From Chitinophagales bacterium (GTDB taxonomy: Bacteria > Bacteroidota > Bacteroidia > Chitinophagales > Chitinophagaceae): a DNA stretch of 64,000 nucleotides. The stretch lies in contig JAATFV010000116.1 of assembly GCA_015655015.1 (NCBI GenBank), positions 289,355 through 353,354 of the forward strand. Reading direction: 5' to 3'. Positions 1 through 8,236 of this stretch are shown one piece after another. Position 1 is the stretch's first letter. Each line of letters starts with the position of its first letter. The translations under genes were made by a program, and so were the position numbers. The notes under the pieces are model-generated. The model saw only the letters and a program-made list of their open reading frames with translations, did not search any database and was not told the origin of the DNA.

Positions 1-600
1 CTTGGCGGATCCTATTGCCGCGTACTTTCCGGTCAGCGAAGGCCTGTCCTTTCCATGGAGGAAGGGGTGAAGCTGGCGGCTGAATGTATCGAAGCTTGTC
101 TGCCTTATGCGCAGCAACGCGGCATTACGCTGATCCTGGAAAACCATTATAAAGATGATTTCTGGGAATTCCCTGAATTCGCCCAGAAAATGGAAGTATT
201 CGGTAAATTGGTGGACAGCATCCATCACCCGAATTTTGGGGTCAACTACGACCCCAGCAATACCTATCTCGCAGGCGAAGATCCCCTGGACCTGCTAAGG
301 ATGGTCTCAAAAAGAGTCGTCACCATGCACGCCAGCGACCGGTTCCTGCTGGAAGGGACCATCGAAGATCTCCGGCGCGAAGAAGGCGGCGCAGCCGGAT
401 ATGCCAAACGATTGAGCCATGGGGAGATCGGCAAAGGCCTGAATGACTACGATGCGATCTTCACTGAGCTGAAAAGAGTCGGGTTCGACGGATGGATCAG
501 CATAGAGGACGGCGTGGAAGGGATGGCTCAGCTGGAACGGAGCGTGGCCTTCCTTCGGAAGAAGATCGGCCAATATTGGCCAGCCGCTGGTGAACGCTAA
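1..600 (+). CDS. Sugar phosphate isomerase/epimerase, TIM barrel (5' end missing)
   Basis: The reading frame is open from base 1, so the gene starts outside the window; the first internal ATG is at 55. The visible 199 residues look like the C-terminal two thirds of an AP-endonuclease-2-type TIM barrel. They contain ITLILENH (a metal-binding Glu), FGVNYDPSN, VVTMHASDR and a late GWISIEDG strand, the usual places for Glu, Asp, His and Glu metal ligands in xylose-isomerase-like enzymes. These enzymes isomerise or epimerise keto-sugars in the cytoplasm. It is followed closely by an SMP-30 lactonase, which suggests a sugar-acid or keto-sugar route. The exact substrate cannot be read from sequence. 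Confidence 0.85.
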   Translation, partial: LGGSYCRVLSGQRRPVLSMEEGVKLAAECIEACLPYAQQRGITLILENHYKDDFWEFPEFAQKMEVFGKLVDSIHHPNFGVNYDPSNTYLAGEDPLDLLRMVSKRVVTMHASDRFLLEGTIEDLRREEGGAAGYAKRLSHGEIGKGLNDYDAIFTELKRVGFDGWISIEDGVEGMAQLERSVAFLRKKIGQYWPAAGER

Positions 601-640
601 CGACCCCAATTTTTCTTCCAATGCTTTAACTGAAAAAATA

Positions 641-1555
641 ATGAATGCCACGCTACTGTATCCCGCTCAATGTTTCCTCGGCGAAGGTCCTTTCTGGCAT
701 CCCGAAAGAAAATCCTGTTTTTGGGTGGATATCGAGAACCGGCGGCTGTTCGAATATCCGTGGTCAGCGCTTTCATCGGAAACCGGGCTGGCGCAACGAT
801 CTCCTCCCCCGGGCAACCCAACCGTCTGGCAATTCGACCGGCGGGTAAGCCTGATCTTACCCGATAATCAAGGCCGGCTGCTGCTCGGCATGCAGGGCGG
901 CATAGCTGTATTCAACCCGGGTACAGGAGATCTGCAATGGCTGCTTGATATCGAAAAAGACCTTCCCCGGCACCGTTGTAATGACGGCGGCATTGATTGC
1001 GAGGGCCGCCTGTGGGTGGGCACCCTGCAGCTGGATTTTGACGAAGGGGCAGGATCTCTTTATTGCATTGATGAAGATAAAGTCCCCCGGAAAAAACGGG
1101 ATTCCGTCACTATTTCCAATGGAATGGTCTGGTCCCCGGATAATAAGCGGTTATACTACATCGACAGCCCCCGCAGAACGGTGGAATCCTTTATTTTCGA
1201 CAGGACCACCGGGAATATACAATTCGAGAAAGTGGCTGTCCGCATTCCCGCGGATATGGGAGGGCCGGATGGTATGACCATCGACGAAGAGGGAATGCTC
1301 TGGGTCGCGCACTGGGGTGGCTTCGGCGTATACCGGTGGGATCCCCTGACAGGGGAATTGCTGGATTCGGTCCAACTCCCCGTACCAAATGTTTCTTCCT
1401 GTGCTTTTGCCGGAGAAGAGCTGGATCACCTGATCATCACTACGGCTCGTCAGGACCTCTCGGAAGAAGAGCTGATCAGGTATCCGCAAAGTGGTGATAT
1501 CTTTGTCGCCAAATTGCCCGTTAGCGGGATTGCTGGTAATACCTGTAAGTTCTGA
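641..1555 (+). CDS. SMP-30/gluconolactonase/LRE family protein
   Basis: A 304-residue six-bladed beta-propeller of the senescence marker protein-30 family, which hydrolyses aldonolactones or related esters using one divalent metal. Family marks are LGEGPFWHPE near the N terminus (metal Glu), HRCNDGGIDCEGRLWVGT, the strand TISNGMVWSPDNKRLYYIDS (metal Asn) and GGPDGMTIDEEGMLWVAHWGG (metal Asp). I chose ATG 641 because the family normally begins a few residues before LGEG. A GTG at 590 would add 17 residues and overlap the preceding gene by 11 bases. It probably acts with the upstream isomerase in one transcript. No signal peptide is seen. Confidence 0.88.
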   Translation: MNATLLYPAQCFLGEGPFWHPERKSCFWVDIENRRLFEYPWSALSSETGLAQRSPPPGNPTVWQFDRRVSLILPDNQGRLLLGMQGGIAVFNPGTGDLQWLLDIEKDLPRHRCNDGGIDCEGRLWVGTLQLDFDEGAGSLYCIDEDKVPRKKRDSVTISNGMVWSPDNKRLYYIDSPRRTVESFIFDRTTGNIQFEKVAVRIPADMGGPDGMTIDEEGMLWVAHWGGFGVYRWDPLTGELLDSVQLPVPNVSSCAFAGEELDHLIITTARQDLSEEELIRYPQSGDIFVAKLPVSGIAGNTCKF

Positions 1556-1575
1556 ATACCCTGCCGGCCTTGTCT

Positions 1576-1593
1576 CCCCATATAATAATGGGG
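1576..1593. repeat. Small inverted repeat after the SMP-30 gene
   Basis: CCCCAT and ATGGGG arms flank a six-base AT loop, 21 bases after the SMP-30 stop. It may be part of a weak transcript end, but there is no clean T-run after it. Confidence 0.3.
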
Positions 1594-1626
1594 TATTGTG
1601 CGGACCTGAACCTTATATTGGAATCA

Positions 1627-1644
1627 GCTCACAAAATTGTGAGC
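1627..1644. promoter_or_regulatory. Palindromic operator candidate upstream of the HxlR regulator
   Basis: GCTCACAAAATTGTGAGC is a perfect inverted repeat with 8-base arms and a 2-base centre. It ends 35 bases before the regulator's ATG and 23 bases before a TAnnTTTG element, so a bound dimer would cover the region upstream of the promoter core. A related site lies before the next gene (2087-2100). Autoregulation by the HxlR protein is an inference. Confidence 0.5.
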
Positions 1645-1667
1645 CCTTAAAAACAGCCTGCCGCTGC

Positions 1668-1675
1668 TAAATTTG
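1668..1675 (+). promoter_or_regulatory. Bacteroidota -7 element (TAAATTTG)
   Basis: TAAATTTG matches the Bacteroidota -7 consensus TAnnTTTG and ends 4 bases before the ATG at 1680, so the transcript would be leaderless or nearly so. No good TTG -33 box lies at the normal spacing; the nearest TTG (1637-1639) is too far upstream and inside the palindrome. Confidence 0.4.
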
Positions 1676-1679
1676 CATT

Positions 1680-2033
1680 ATGAGGAAAATAAGCTCTACT
1701 AATGTGCGTAATCAACGATTTTTATATTATGAATGCCAGCTGAATTATGCATTGGGCATCGTCGGAGGCCGGTATAAAGCACAAATCCTTATGGATATTG
1801 CGAAAGGTTACAACAGGTTCAGTGTTCTCAAGGAAAGGATACCAGTGATCTCCGATCAGATGCTGGGCCGGCAGTTAAGGGCGTTGGAGAAAGATGGTAT
1901 GATCAGTAAAAATACCATAGAGGAAGTTCCTAAAAGAATCGATTATTATTTGACCCCGTCTGCGATAAAGCTTTGCCTCCTGCTCAGGAAAATGTGTGAT
2001 TGGGCGAAAGAATCTATGCCTGCAGCGGTCTGA
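1680..2033 (+). CDS. HxlR-family winged-helix transcriptional regulator
   Basis: A 117-residue MarR/HxlR-type DNA-binding protein. Typical parts are the early CQLNYALGIVGGRYKAQIL segment (helix 1 and the start of the winged helix), FSVLKERIPVISDQMLGRQLRALEKDGMI (helix-turn-helix recognition region) and the wing IEEVPKRIDYYLTP. One Cys sits at residue 20, where many HxlR proteins place a redox-sensing Cys, although that role is not shown here. The length is normal. It sits between two CACAA/TTGTG palindromes and before a secreted esterase, so it probably represses itself and the esterase and responds to a small molecule or to thiol or aldehyde stress. Confidence 0.9.
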   Translation: MRKISSTNVRNQRFLYYECQLNYALGIVGGRYKAQILMDIAKGYNRFSVLKERIPVISDQMLGRQLRALEKDGMISKNTIEEVPKRIDYYLTPSAIKLCLLLRKMCDWAKESMPAAV

Positions 2034-2086
2034 CAACATTGCGACTGTCTGACAATACAAAGAACCGGTCTTTTTAAAAATCCACT

Positions 2087-2100
2087 CACAATTTTTTGTG
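2087..2100. promoter_or_regulatory. Second CACAA/TTGTG operator candidate, upstream of the esterase
   Basis: CACAATTTTTTGTG has the same half-sites as the palindrome at 1627-1644 but a 4-base centre instead of 2. It lies about 26 bases before a degenerate -7 element (GACATTTG, 2127-2134) of the esterase gene, close to the geometry of the first site. This suggests shared control by the HxlR protein. Confidence 0.4.
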
Positions 2101-2141
2101 CTATTGTCTGTTCCAGCTGAACCCCTGACATTTGCAGGAAT

Positions 2142-3023
2142 ATGAAGAAGCTAAAAACTACACTACCCTTCATTTTCTTTTTGTCAATATCGGCTGTCGC
2201 GCAGGAAACCCATGTCTTTCATTCCAAATACATGCCCGGGCCTGATACAGTGCGGTTTTTCAGACCTGACAGTTACCATTCCGGTAAAAAATACAGCCTG
2301 CTTTACTTATTACATGGTTATCCTGAGAACTATCTGCAGTGGGGGACTTTTATCGATCTCAAAGCTGTGGCAGAAAAATATGATCTCATCATAGTTTGCC
2401 CGAACGGTTATCGTACCTGGTATTTAAATAGCCCGGTACAAAAGAATTCAAGATTTGAAGATTTCTTTTTTCAGGAGTTGGCGCCATATATACAACAGCA
2501 TTATACCATCGACAGGCGCCACATTTTCATTAGTGGACTCAGCATGGGCGGCTATGGCGCCCTGCATTTGTTCTTAGCGCATTCCGGATATTTTTCTGCT
2601 GCTGCAAGCACCAGCGGTACGGTCCGCTTTGATTATGCAGTTATGAAGACGGCCAGCATGCGTTTTTTCGGAGACGATAGAGTCCTTAAAGATTTATCAA
2701 AAATATTGGGACCTCATGGTCCGGGCTGGGACAGATTTTCGATCGAAAGTGTTTTAAAAATTCAAAAACCGGCTAAAGGATTTTATTTTGACTGCGGGAC
2801 GGAGGATCTGTTGTTGCCAATGAATAATGAGCTGGATCTGGCCTGTAAAAGATTGGATATAAGAGCAGTATATCATACAGAATCAGGGCAGCATGATCCG
2901 GCTTACTGGCAAAAGGCCTTTCAACATCATTTGGATTATTTTAAACTTGCCCAATTATCCGGCCCGGCATCCGGTCAAACAATTATTATTCCCTTGTCTA
3001 TTGTATCTTTAGTACATTGGTAA
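2142..3023 (+). CDS. Secreted esterase of the FrmB/esterase D type (alpha/beta hydrolase)
   Basis: A 293-residue protein with a Sec signal peptide (residues 1-20, ending AVAQ). It has the putative-esterase fold: LLYLLHGYPENY supplies the oxyanion hole, GLSMGG at 132-137 holds the nucleophile Ser134, and the likely acid and base are Asp222 (CGTEDLL) and His251 (GQHDPAYW). Relatives hydrolyse S-formylglutathione, feruloyl or acetyl-sugar esters. With a signal peptide, action on exported carbohydrate esters is the better guess. The last 20 residues after the final helix are not typical and may be a C-terminal extension. A DUF1080 gene follows 20 bases later, probably in one operon. Confidence 0.87.
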   Translation: MKKLKTTLPFIFFLSISAVAQETHVFHSKYMPGPDTVRFFRPDSYHSGKKYSLLYLLHGYPENYLQWGTFIDLKAVAEKYDLIIVCPNGYRTWYLNSPVQKNSRFEDFFFQELAPYIQQHYTIDRRHIFISGLSMGGYGALHLFLAHSGYFSAAASTSGTVRFDYAVMKTASMRFFGDDRVLKDLSKILGPHGPGWDRFSIESVLKIQKPAKGFYFDCGTEDLLLPMNNELDLACKRLDIRAVYHTESGQHDPAYWQKAFQHHLDYFKLAQLSGPASGQTIIIPLSIVSLVHW

Positions 3024-3043
3024 TCTAAACAAACAGACTATAA

Positions 3044-3727
3044 ATGAAATCCCTTTTTTATCTTCTCCTGCTATCCTTTTTGGTGAGCAACGGTCCTGTC
3101 AAGGCGCAAACGAAGACCAAACACGGGTGGTTATCCTTATTCGACGGAAAATCACTCAGCGGCTGGCGCCAGGCCCAAAAAGATACTTTTCCGGATGCAG
3201 ACTGGAGCGCTGAAAAAGGGGAATTGTCCTTCGATCCTGCCAAAGTCCATGGAACCGATATCATCACCGCCCGGTCTTTTACTAATTTTGAACTTTCCCT
3301 GGATTTTAAAGTTTCCCAGGGTGGTAACAGTGGCATCAAATATTTTTTAATCCCTAACACTTCTTTAGGGTGCGAATTCCAGATCATAGATGACAGCAGG
3401 CATCCTGATGCCACGCTGGGGATAAACGGGAACCGGAAGACAGGCGCATTGTATGATATTCTTCCAGCCAGCGCCGACAAACCCTACAAAGCCGCCGGGA
3501 CATGGAATACTGCGAGGATCGTGGTAAAAGGCAATCACGTTGAGCATTGGCTGAATGGCGTAAAAATACTGGAATATGAAAGGGGAAGCGATGTCTTTAA
3601 ACAGGCAATCGCGCAAAGCAAATTCAAAACGACAAGCGGATTTGCAGCAGCGACATCATCCGCGATATTGTTGCAGGCACACGGCGATAAGGTCAGCTTT
3701 AGGAATATAAGGATCAAAGAACTCTAA
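3044..3727 (+). CDS. Secreted DUF1080 (3-keto-glycoside hydrolase-like) protein
   Basis: A 227-residue protein with a signal peptide (ending VKAQ) and one DUF1080 concanavalin-like domain: LFDGKSLSGW at the start, NFELSLDFKVSQGGNSGIKYF in the middle, and WNTARIVVKGNHVEHWLNGVKILEYE followed by FRNIRIKEL at the end. DUF1080 proteins are known as 3-keto-disaccharide hydrolase or related lyase domains that act on oxidised glycosides in the periplasm. A second member of the family lies at 6224-6985. Here it follows the esterase under likely HxlR control, which suggests removal of decorations from a glycoside and then cleavage. Confidence 0.88.
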   Translation: MKSLFYLLLLSFLVSNGPVKAQTKTKHGWLSLFDGKSLSGWRQAQKDTFPDADWSAEKGELSFDPAKVHGTDIITARSFTNFELSLDFKVSQGGNSGIKYFLIPNTSLGCEFQIIDDSRHPDATLGINGNRKTGALYDILPASADKPYKAAGTWNTARIVVKGNHVEHWLNGVKILEYERGSDVFKQAIAQSKFKTTSGFAAATSSAILLQAHGDKVSFRNIRIKEL

Positions 3728-3879
3728 AGCAACCTGCCATCTCTCTACAATTTCGGGCAGACAGGCGTGACTATACAAGAATTTCCCCCTCCAATAATTG
3801 TTCAAAATTAACATTCTTTAGGTTATTTTTATTATTGGTTAACAACAGCTGATCGGGGATCAATAATAATTCATACACC

Positions 3880-4473
3880 ATGAAGGAAGAGCGTAAAGAT
3901 CTTTCCGGGATCAGGCAGGCTGTGTATCAGCTTTGTCCGCTAAAAGAAAATGAATGGCAGGATTATTCGGAAAGGTTAATAAGCAAGCGTTTCAGCAAGG
4001 GGGATCTTCTGACCAGGGAAGGCCAGGTCGAGAACTATATTTACTTTTTAAGAAAAGGAGGCACCCGAAGTTACTTCTTAAGAAATGGAAAGGATTTTAC
4101 CGTAGACTTCCATTTTGAAGGCGACTTTGTGACGGCTTATTATTCATTGATCACCCGGGCTGCCAGCCCGGTTTATATCGCAGCGCTGGAGGATACGGCA
4201 GCTTATGCGATCTCCATCAGGTTCCTGAACGAGCTTTATGGTAAACATCATAATGTGGAACGTATCGGAAGGCTGATTGCAGAACAGCAATACATCAAAA
4301 GACTACGTAAAGAAATGGACCTGCTCTCCCAAACGGCAGAAGAAAGGTATGCAGCGCTCCTGCAGCGGAACCCCGCGCTCATACAAAACCTGTCAGTCCG
4401 CCATTTATCTTCCTACCTGGGCATTCAGCCTGAAAGCTTAAGCCGGATCAGGAAGCTGCATACACGAAACTAA
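3880..4473 (+). CDS. Crp/Fnr-family transcriptional regulator
   Basis: A 197-residue regulator with an N-terminal cyclic-nucleotide-binding-like jelly roll (about residues 20-125; KRFSKGDLLTREGQVENYIYFLRKGGTRSYF, FHFEGDFVTAYYSLI), a long dimer helix, and a C-terminal winged helix (ALLQRNPALIQNLSVRHLSSYLGIQPESLSRIRK). It lacks the PRRE-type phosphate cassette that binds cAMP, as is usual for the large Bacteroidota Crp-like group, so its ligand is unknown. A DoxX-like membrane gene starts 63 bases after it and is the likely partner or target. Confidence 0.88.
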   Translation: MKEERKDLSGIRQAVYQLCPLKENEWQDYSERLISKRFSKGDLLTREGQVENYIYFLRKGGTRSYFLRNGKDFTVDFHFEGDFVTAYYSLITRAASPVYIAALEDTAAYAISIRFLNELYGKHHNVERIGRLIAEQQYIKRLRKEMDLLSQTAEERYAALLQRNPALIQNLSVRHLSSYLGIQPESLSRIRKLHTRN

Positions 4474-4536
4474 CATACATCATTTTTTAGCCGGCAGGTT
4501 TTGGTGAACTTTGGTCCGCCCTAAAATGATCAGCCA

Positions 4537-4983
4537 ATGAAACCGCTTGTTGTCCTCCTGTCTGTTTTTGTAGCCGGCTCTGTTATCTCCAGGATCGTCC
4601 TGAAGGACTGGAACCTGCCCTTTGCGGGTAACCTGGCCATGTGCCTGATGCTGATGCTTACTGCATCAGGCCATATCTTATTTACAAAAGGAATGGCAAT
4701 GATGTTACCTCCGTTTGTCCCTTTCAAAAACCTGATCATCTACCTGACCGGCATTGCAGAAGTTATACTCGGCTTGGCTTTGTTATTTCCTTCGGTCAGG
4801 GGGCTGGCCGGTCTTTCCCTTATTGTATTTTTTATACTCCTGCTTCCTGCCAATATATACGCGGCTATCAAACATCTCGACCTGGAACAGGCTGCCTATG
4901 CCGGACCTGGGCCACGTTACCTGTTATTTCGTATCCCTCTCCAGTTACTTTTTATCGGCTGGGTGGCTTATTTTTCCATTTAG
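4537..4983 (+). CDS. DoxX-like four-helix membrane protein
   Basis: A 148-residue protein with about four hydrophobic helices (residues 1-20, 30-50, 65-90 and 95-145 region) and the DoxX-like patterns NLAMCLMLMLTASGHI, IIYLTGIAEVILGLALLFP and LLLPANIYAAIKH near the third and fourth helices. Members are small inner-membrane proteins, sometimes linked to thiosulfate oxidation or redox stress, but most have no assigned role. It follows the Crp-like regulator directly and ends before a convergent gene that has a strong terminator. Confidence 0.8.
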   Translation: MKPLVVLLSVFVAGSVISRIVLKDWNLPFAGNLAMCLMLMLTASGHILFTKGMAMMLPPFVPFKNLIIYLTGIAEVILGLALLFPSVRGLAGLSLIVFFILLLPANIYAAIKHLDLEQAAYAGPGPRYLLFRIPLQLLFIGWVAYFSI

Positions 4984-5073
4984 CAATCACAGGCTGCTTT
5001 TCTTAGACTGCCTTTCTTAGACCGCAGCGCAGGGTTTAAGTCCTAAAGCCGCTGGCTGTCGCACCCTGCCCGA

Positions 5074-5120
5074 TAAAAAAGAAATCCGCCTGAACAATCT
5101 TGAACAGATTGCCAGGCGGA
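5074..5120 (-). terminator. Rho-independent terminator of the collagen-like gene
   Basis: Read on the minus strand, a two-part hairpin (outer arms TCCGCCTG and CAGGCGGA, inner arms CAATCT and AGATTG) is followed by TTTCTTTTTT at 5084-5074. It lies about 30 bases after the stop codon at 5153 and could also insulate the convergent DoxX gene. Confidence 0.85.
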
Positions 5121-5152
5121 TCCATCGAAATTTCTATTTTGACCAGCAGTAC

Positions 5153-6019
5153 TTAAAATGTTGACAGAACTTTACCTGTTTTAGTAAAATGTTTTTTAGT
5201 GATAGAAGTGATCTCTTCGGTAACCGTCGCCGGGATCATGACCACTTTGTACTGTGCATCGGGCACATTGAAATCCGCGATATCGGGGCCCGGCACTCCG
5301 GTCGTCGTCACTCCGGACGGCATCACTGCGGGCGCCGGATAATACGTCACGTTGGCCAACGGCGTAAAATAGAACTGGACGCGAAGGGTATGTTCACCTG
5401 TCACGTATGACCAGTTGTAGTTGACCCGGGTATCGTTGGGATCGTATCCCGGAATGATATAAGGGATTGGCAGCCATTGACCGGGCTCATTAGCCTTTGA
5501 AGGGGTAAAGCTCACGATCACCATGCCGTGGTCCAGGATGTCCTGTGTAAGGTCTGGCAGCCAGCGTTTGTAATACTTGGCGGTGTAAGTGGAATAGTTG
5601 TTGTTGTCGCTTTGAACGAATACATCATCGCTCATCATCCAGTCATCCGTATAAATGGAGAACGTGTCTGCCAGGGCAGTCGCGCCGGCAGCGCCAGTTG
5701 CGCCGGTTGCACCCTGTGCACCTGTAAGAGATACAGGGGAGCCCCAGCCAGCTGCGGTCTTCGGACCGTATAGGGCAGTAACCCTGGTATCCAGGTAAAA
5801 GTCGCCGTTAACACCCAGCGTCGTAGCCGGGGTGCCTTCTCCGCTGAGAATCGTGTTGCCATTAGTTCCGTTGGCGCCATTGGCTCCGTTCGCACCCGCA
5901 GCACCGTTAGTCCCTGCAATACCCTCATCGCCTTTTTTGCAGGAAGTAAAGAGAAGGGAGGAGAATACGATGCTCAAAAAAAGTCCGCACAGGACTTTCG
6001 TGTTCTTTTGGTTTTTCAT
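5153..6019 (-). CDS. Collagen-triple-helix-repeat lipoprotein
   Basis: A 288-residue lipoprotein: a signal peptide with lipobox LLFTSC, then a Gly-X-Y tract (about residues 34-55, with units such as GAN, GTN and GAA) and a second short Gly-X-Y run (GAQGATGATGAAGA, about residues 101-114). A non-collagenous domain of about 170 residues follows, with Asp/Asn- and aromatic-rich beta strands. Such proteins are thought to stand on the cell surface, and their glycine tracts are often variable in length between strains. The gene is alone between two convergent or unrelated units and has its own terminator. The C-terminal domain is not one I recognise. Confidence 0.8.
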   Translation of the reverse strand: MKNQKNTKVLCGLFLSIVFSSLLFTSCKKGDEGIAGTNGAAGANGANGANGTNGNTILSGEGTPATTLGVNGDFYLDTRVTALYGPKTAAGWGSPVSLTGAQGATGATGAAGATALADTFSIYTDDWMMSDDVFVQSDNNNYSTYTAKYYKRWLPDLTQDILDHGMVIVSFTPSKANEPGQWLPIPYIIPGYDPNDTRVNYNWSYVTGEHTLRVQFYFTPLANVTYYPAPAVMPSGVTTTGVPGPDIADFNVPDAQYKVVMIPATVTEEITSITKKHFTKTGKVLSTF

Positions 6020-6223
6020 TGATTGTTAAATGTTTTTATAGGGTCTCAAGAAATTCGACCCGATAAAACTACGCTTGCACGTATCCATTTAACCGAATTA
6101 ACAGTACTTTATAAAATTTTTAAGAGTAAGTACTCAGCATTTCGCATAAGGTATCAATCAAAATCAGCCTGGGATGAGCAGCTCACTCACCAGGCGGCTG
6201 TTTCAATGGATGGAATGCCACGA

Positions 6224-6985
6224 TCAATTCTGCTTCAGCCGGATATTCCGGTATTCGACCTTCATGTACGGCATCACATGCATTTGCAAACCGATCAAAC
6301 CCGTCAGCTTCCTGGCTGCCGTGTCGTTGTCGGTCGCCTCGCTCATCAGGATCCCGTTGATATAATGCTGCATATGATTACCCTTGGCGATTATGTAAAT
6401 TTCATTCCATTCGCTGCTGTCTTTAATATGCATCTTCAGCGAATCGGAGTTTCCGAGGGAATCCGTGATAATGGGCTTGGCATTGGGCTCCAGAGTTACT
6501 TTTTGTCCGCGTTTTGCCAGAAATCCCCGTCCGCGTTCTTCATAGTTCTGACCGGTGTATTGATTGGCGCCGTCAATATCAGCCTGGTATCCTTTCAAAG
6601 CCAAAGGAACGTCTTTCACTTCTTCGCTGCGGTACTGGACACCGCTGTTGCCGCCCGGGCTGATCCGATATTCAGCCTTGAACTCAAAGTCGCCTGGCGT
6701 ACCCCCTCTCCAGATCAGGAAGGTGTTAGCCTTCAATATCTTGTCGGGATGCTCTTCCCCGATGAACATTCCGCTATCGATCCGCCAGTAACCGGTATCC
6801 CCCTGCCATCCTGTAAATGTCTTCCCATCGAACAGCTGGACAAACCCACCCTTCTCTTTCAGCGAGGAGCTATCGGTATTCGAAGCTGCCCTATCGCCTG
6901 AATTATTACAGCTAACAGAAATCAGCGCGGGGAGGGCCAGCATTATGGCTAACAGCCAAAAATTGAAAAGGCTTTTCTTTGTCAT
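6224..6985 (-). CDS. DUF1080 lipoprotein
   Basis: A 253-residue protein when started at the ATG at 6985 (MTKKS); an upstream in-frame start at 7003 would put six extra residues before the signal peptide. The lipobox is LISVSC. The DUF1080 domain runs from FVQLFDGKTFTGWQ through FEFKAEYRISPGGNSGVQYR and WNEIYIIAKGNHMQHYINGILMSE to EYRNIRLKQN. It should be an outer-membrane or periplasmic enzyme or binder of keto-glycosides. It is the last gene of the minus-strand sugar block, downstream of the Gfo/Idh/MocA dehydrogenase, which fits an oxidation-then-cleavage route. Confidence 0.88.
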   Translation of the reverse strand: MTKKSLFNFWLLAIMLALPALISVSCNNSGDRAASNTDSSSLKEKGGFVQLFDGKTFTGWQGDTGYWRIDSGMFIGEEHPDKILKANTFLIWRGGTPGDFEFKAEYRISPGGNSGVQYRSEEVKDVPLALKGYQADIDGANQYTGQNYEERGRGFLAKRGQKVTLEPNAKPIITDSLGNSDSLKMHIKDSSEWNEIYIIAKGNHMQHYINGILMSEATDNDTAARKLTGLIGLQMHVMPYMKVEYRNIRLKQN

Positions 6986-7051
6986 TGGTATGTTTTTTAT
7001 CATTCTGATTTATTTGCAGGAATACCGGTCATATTTCATTTACAGAGATGC

Positions 7052-8209
7052 TCATATCGTTACTCCCGTGTTCTTCCATACTCCGGAAGCCGCGGATTCA
7101 GACACAGCCTGGCAGACTTTAGCGGTCTCCAACGCATCGCGGAAACTGGGCGGGCAGGGCATGCCTGTTTCCAGGCTACTCAGAAAATCCGCCACCTGGT
7201 GCACAAAGGAATGTTCGTACCCAATTCCCAGCCCCGGGACCCACCATTTATCCATATAAGGCTGATCGCCATCCGTAACATGGATGGATCGCCAGCCCCT
7301 AAGTTTTGAGTCGTCGGCATTGTCAAAAAATTCCAGCCGGTTGAGATCGTGCAGATCCCATCGGATAGAAGCATTCGCGCCATTGATCTCAAAAGTATAC
7401 AGCGCTTTATGTCCGCGTGCATATCGCGTCGATTCAAAAATTCCGAGTGACCCATTATTAAACCGGCAGAGAAAGGAACAGGCATCGTCGATCGTCACTT
7501 GCTGCACTTTGCCGGTAAGCTGATGGACACGCTCCTTTACAAAAGTCTCGGTCATCGCCGTGACATCTTTGATCCCTCCGTTGAGCCACATGGCCGTATC
7601 GATACAGTGCGAGAGCAGATCGCCCATAACGCCGGAGCCTGCAACAGCCGCGTCCATGCGCCATAGCCCTTCCCCACCCTGCGGCAGGTTGGCATTGATG
7701 GTCCAGTCCTGTAAGAAATTTGCCCGGTAATGAAAGATCTGCCCCAGCTTACCCGACTCAATGATCTGACGGGCGAGGGTGACAGCAGGCAAACGGCGAT
7801 AGTTGTACCAGACCGTATTAGCAACCCCCGCTTTTTCGATGGCCTCCACCATGCTCCGGGATTCCTCAAGGTCGCGCGCAAGGGGCTTTTCGCAGAGGAT
7901 CATCTTACCGGCTGCCGCCGCAGCGATCGAGATCTCCGCATGCGTATCGTTAGGCGTGCAAATATCTATGGCATCGATGTCCTTTCGTGCGATCAACGCC
8001 TTCCAATCCGTTTCAAAACTCTCGTAACCCCATTGATCGGCAAATTCACGGACTTTGTTTTCATTGCGTGCGCAGACGGCTTTTAAGACCGGTGTATATT
8101 CCAGTGCAGGGAAGAAATCTCCGACACGTTTATATCCATTGGTATGCGTCCTGCCCATAAAACCGCACCCGATAAGACCTATCCGCAGCTCTTTCTTTTT
8201 CTTGTTCAT
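7052..8209 (-). CDS. Gfo/Idh/MocA-family oxidoreductase
   Basis: A 385-residue NAD(P)-dependent sugar dehydrogenase. The Rossmann fold shows [12 protein letters not shown] at residues 12-23 and the family sequence [14 protein letters not shown] near residue 110 (catalytic Lys in EKP). The C-terminal alpha/beta domain includes [19 protein letters not shown], with the usual catalytic Asp and His. There is no Tat or Sec signal, so it should act in the cytoplasm. Members oxidise a sugar hydroxyl, often at C3 of glycosides. It stands with two sugar isomerase-like genes and a DUF1080 gene in the same direction, spaced 27-66 bases apart, as one operon. Confidence 0.92.
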   Translation of the reverse strand: MNKKKKELRIGLIGCGFMGRTHTNGYKRVGDFFPALEYTPVLKAVCARNENKVREFADQWGYESFETDWKALIARKDIDAIDICTPNDTHAEISIAAAAAGKMILCEKPLARDLEESRSMVEAIEKAGVANTVWYNYRRLPAVTLARQIIESGKLGQIFHYRANFLQDWTINANLPQGGEGLWRMDAAVAGSGVMGDLLSHCIDTAMWLNGGIKDVTAMTETFVKERVHQLTGKVQQVTIDDACSFLCRFNNGSLGIFESTRYARGHKALYTFEINGANASIRWDLHDLNRLEFFDNADDSKLRGWRSIHVTDGDQPYMDKWWVPGLGIGYEHSFVHQVADFLSSLETGMPCPPSFRDALETAKVCQAVSESAASGVWKNTGVTI

Positions 8210-8236
8210 CTTTTTGATTTTTCAATCCTTTAATAT

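Noticed and set aside
6023..6901. 292-codon plus-strand frame opposite the DUF1080 lipoprotein gene
   Set aside because: It is antisense to a well supported DUF1080 gene and shows no domain, signal peptide or operon partner.
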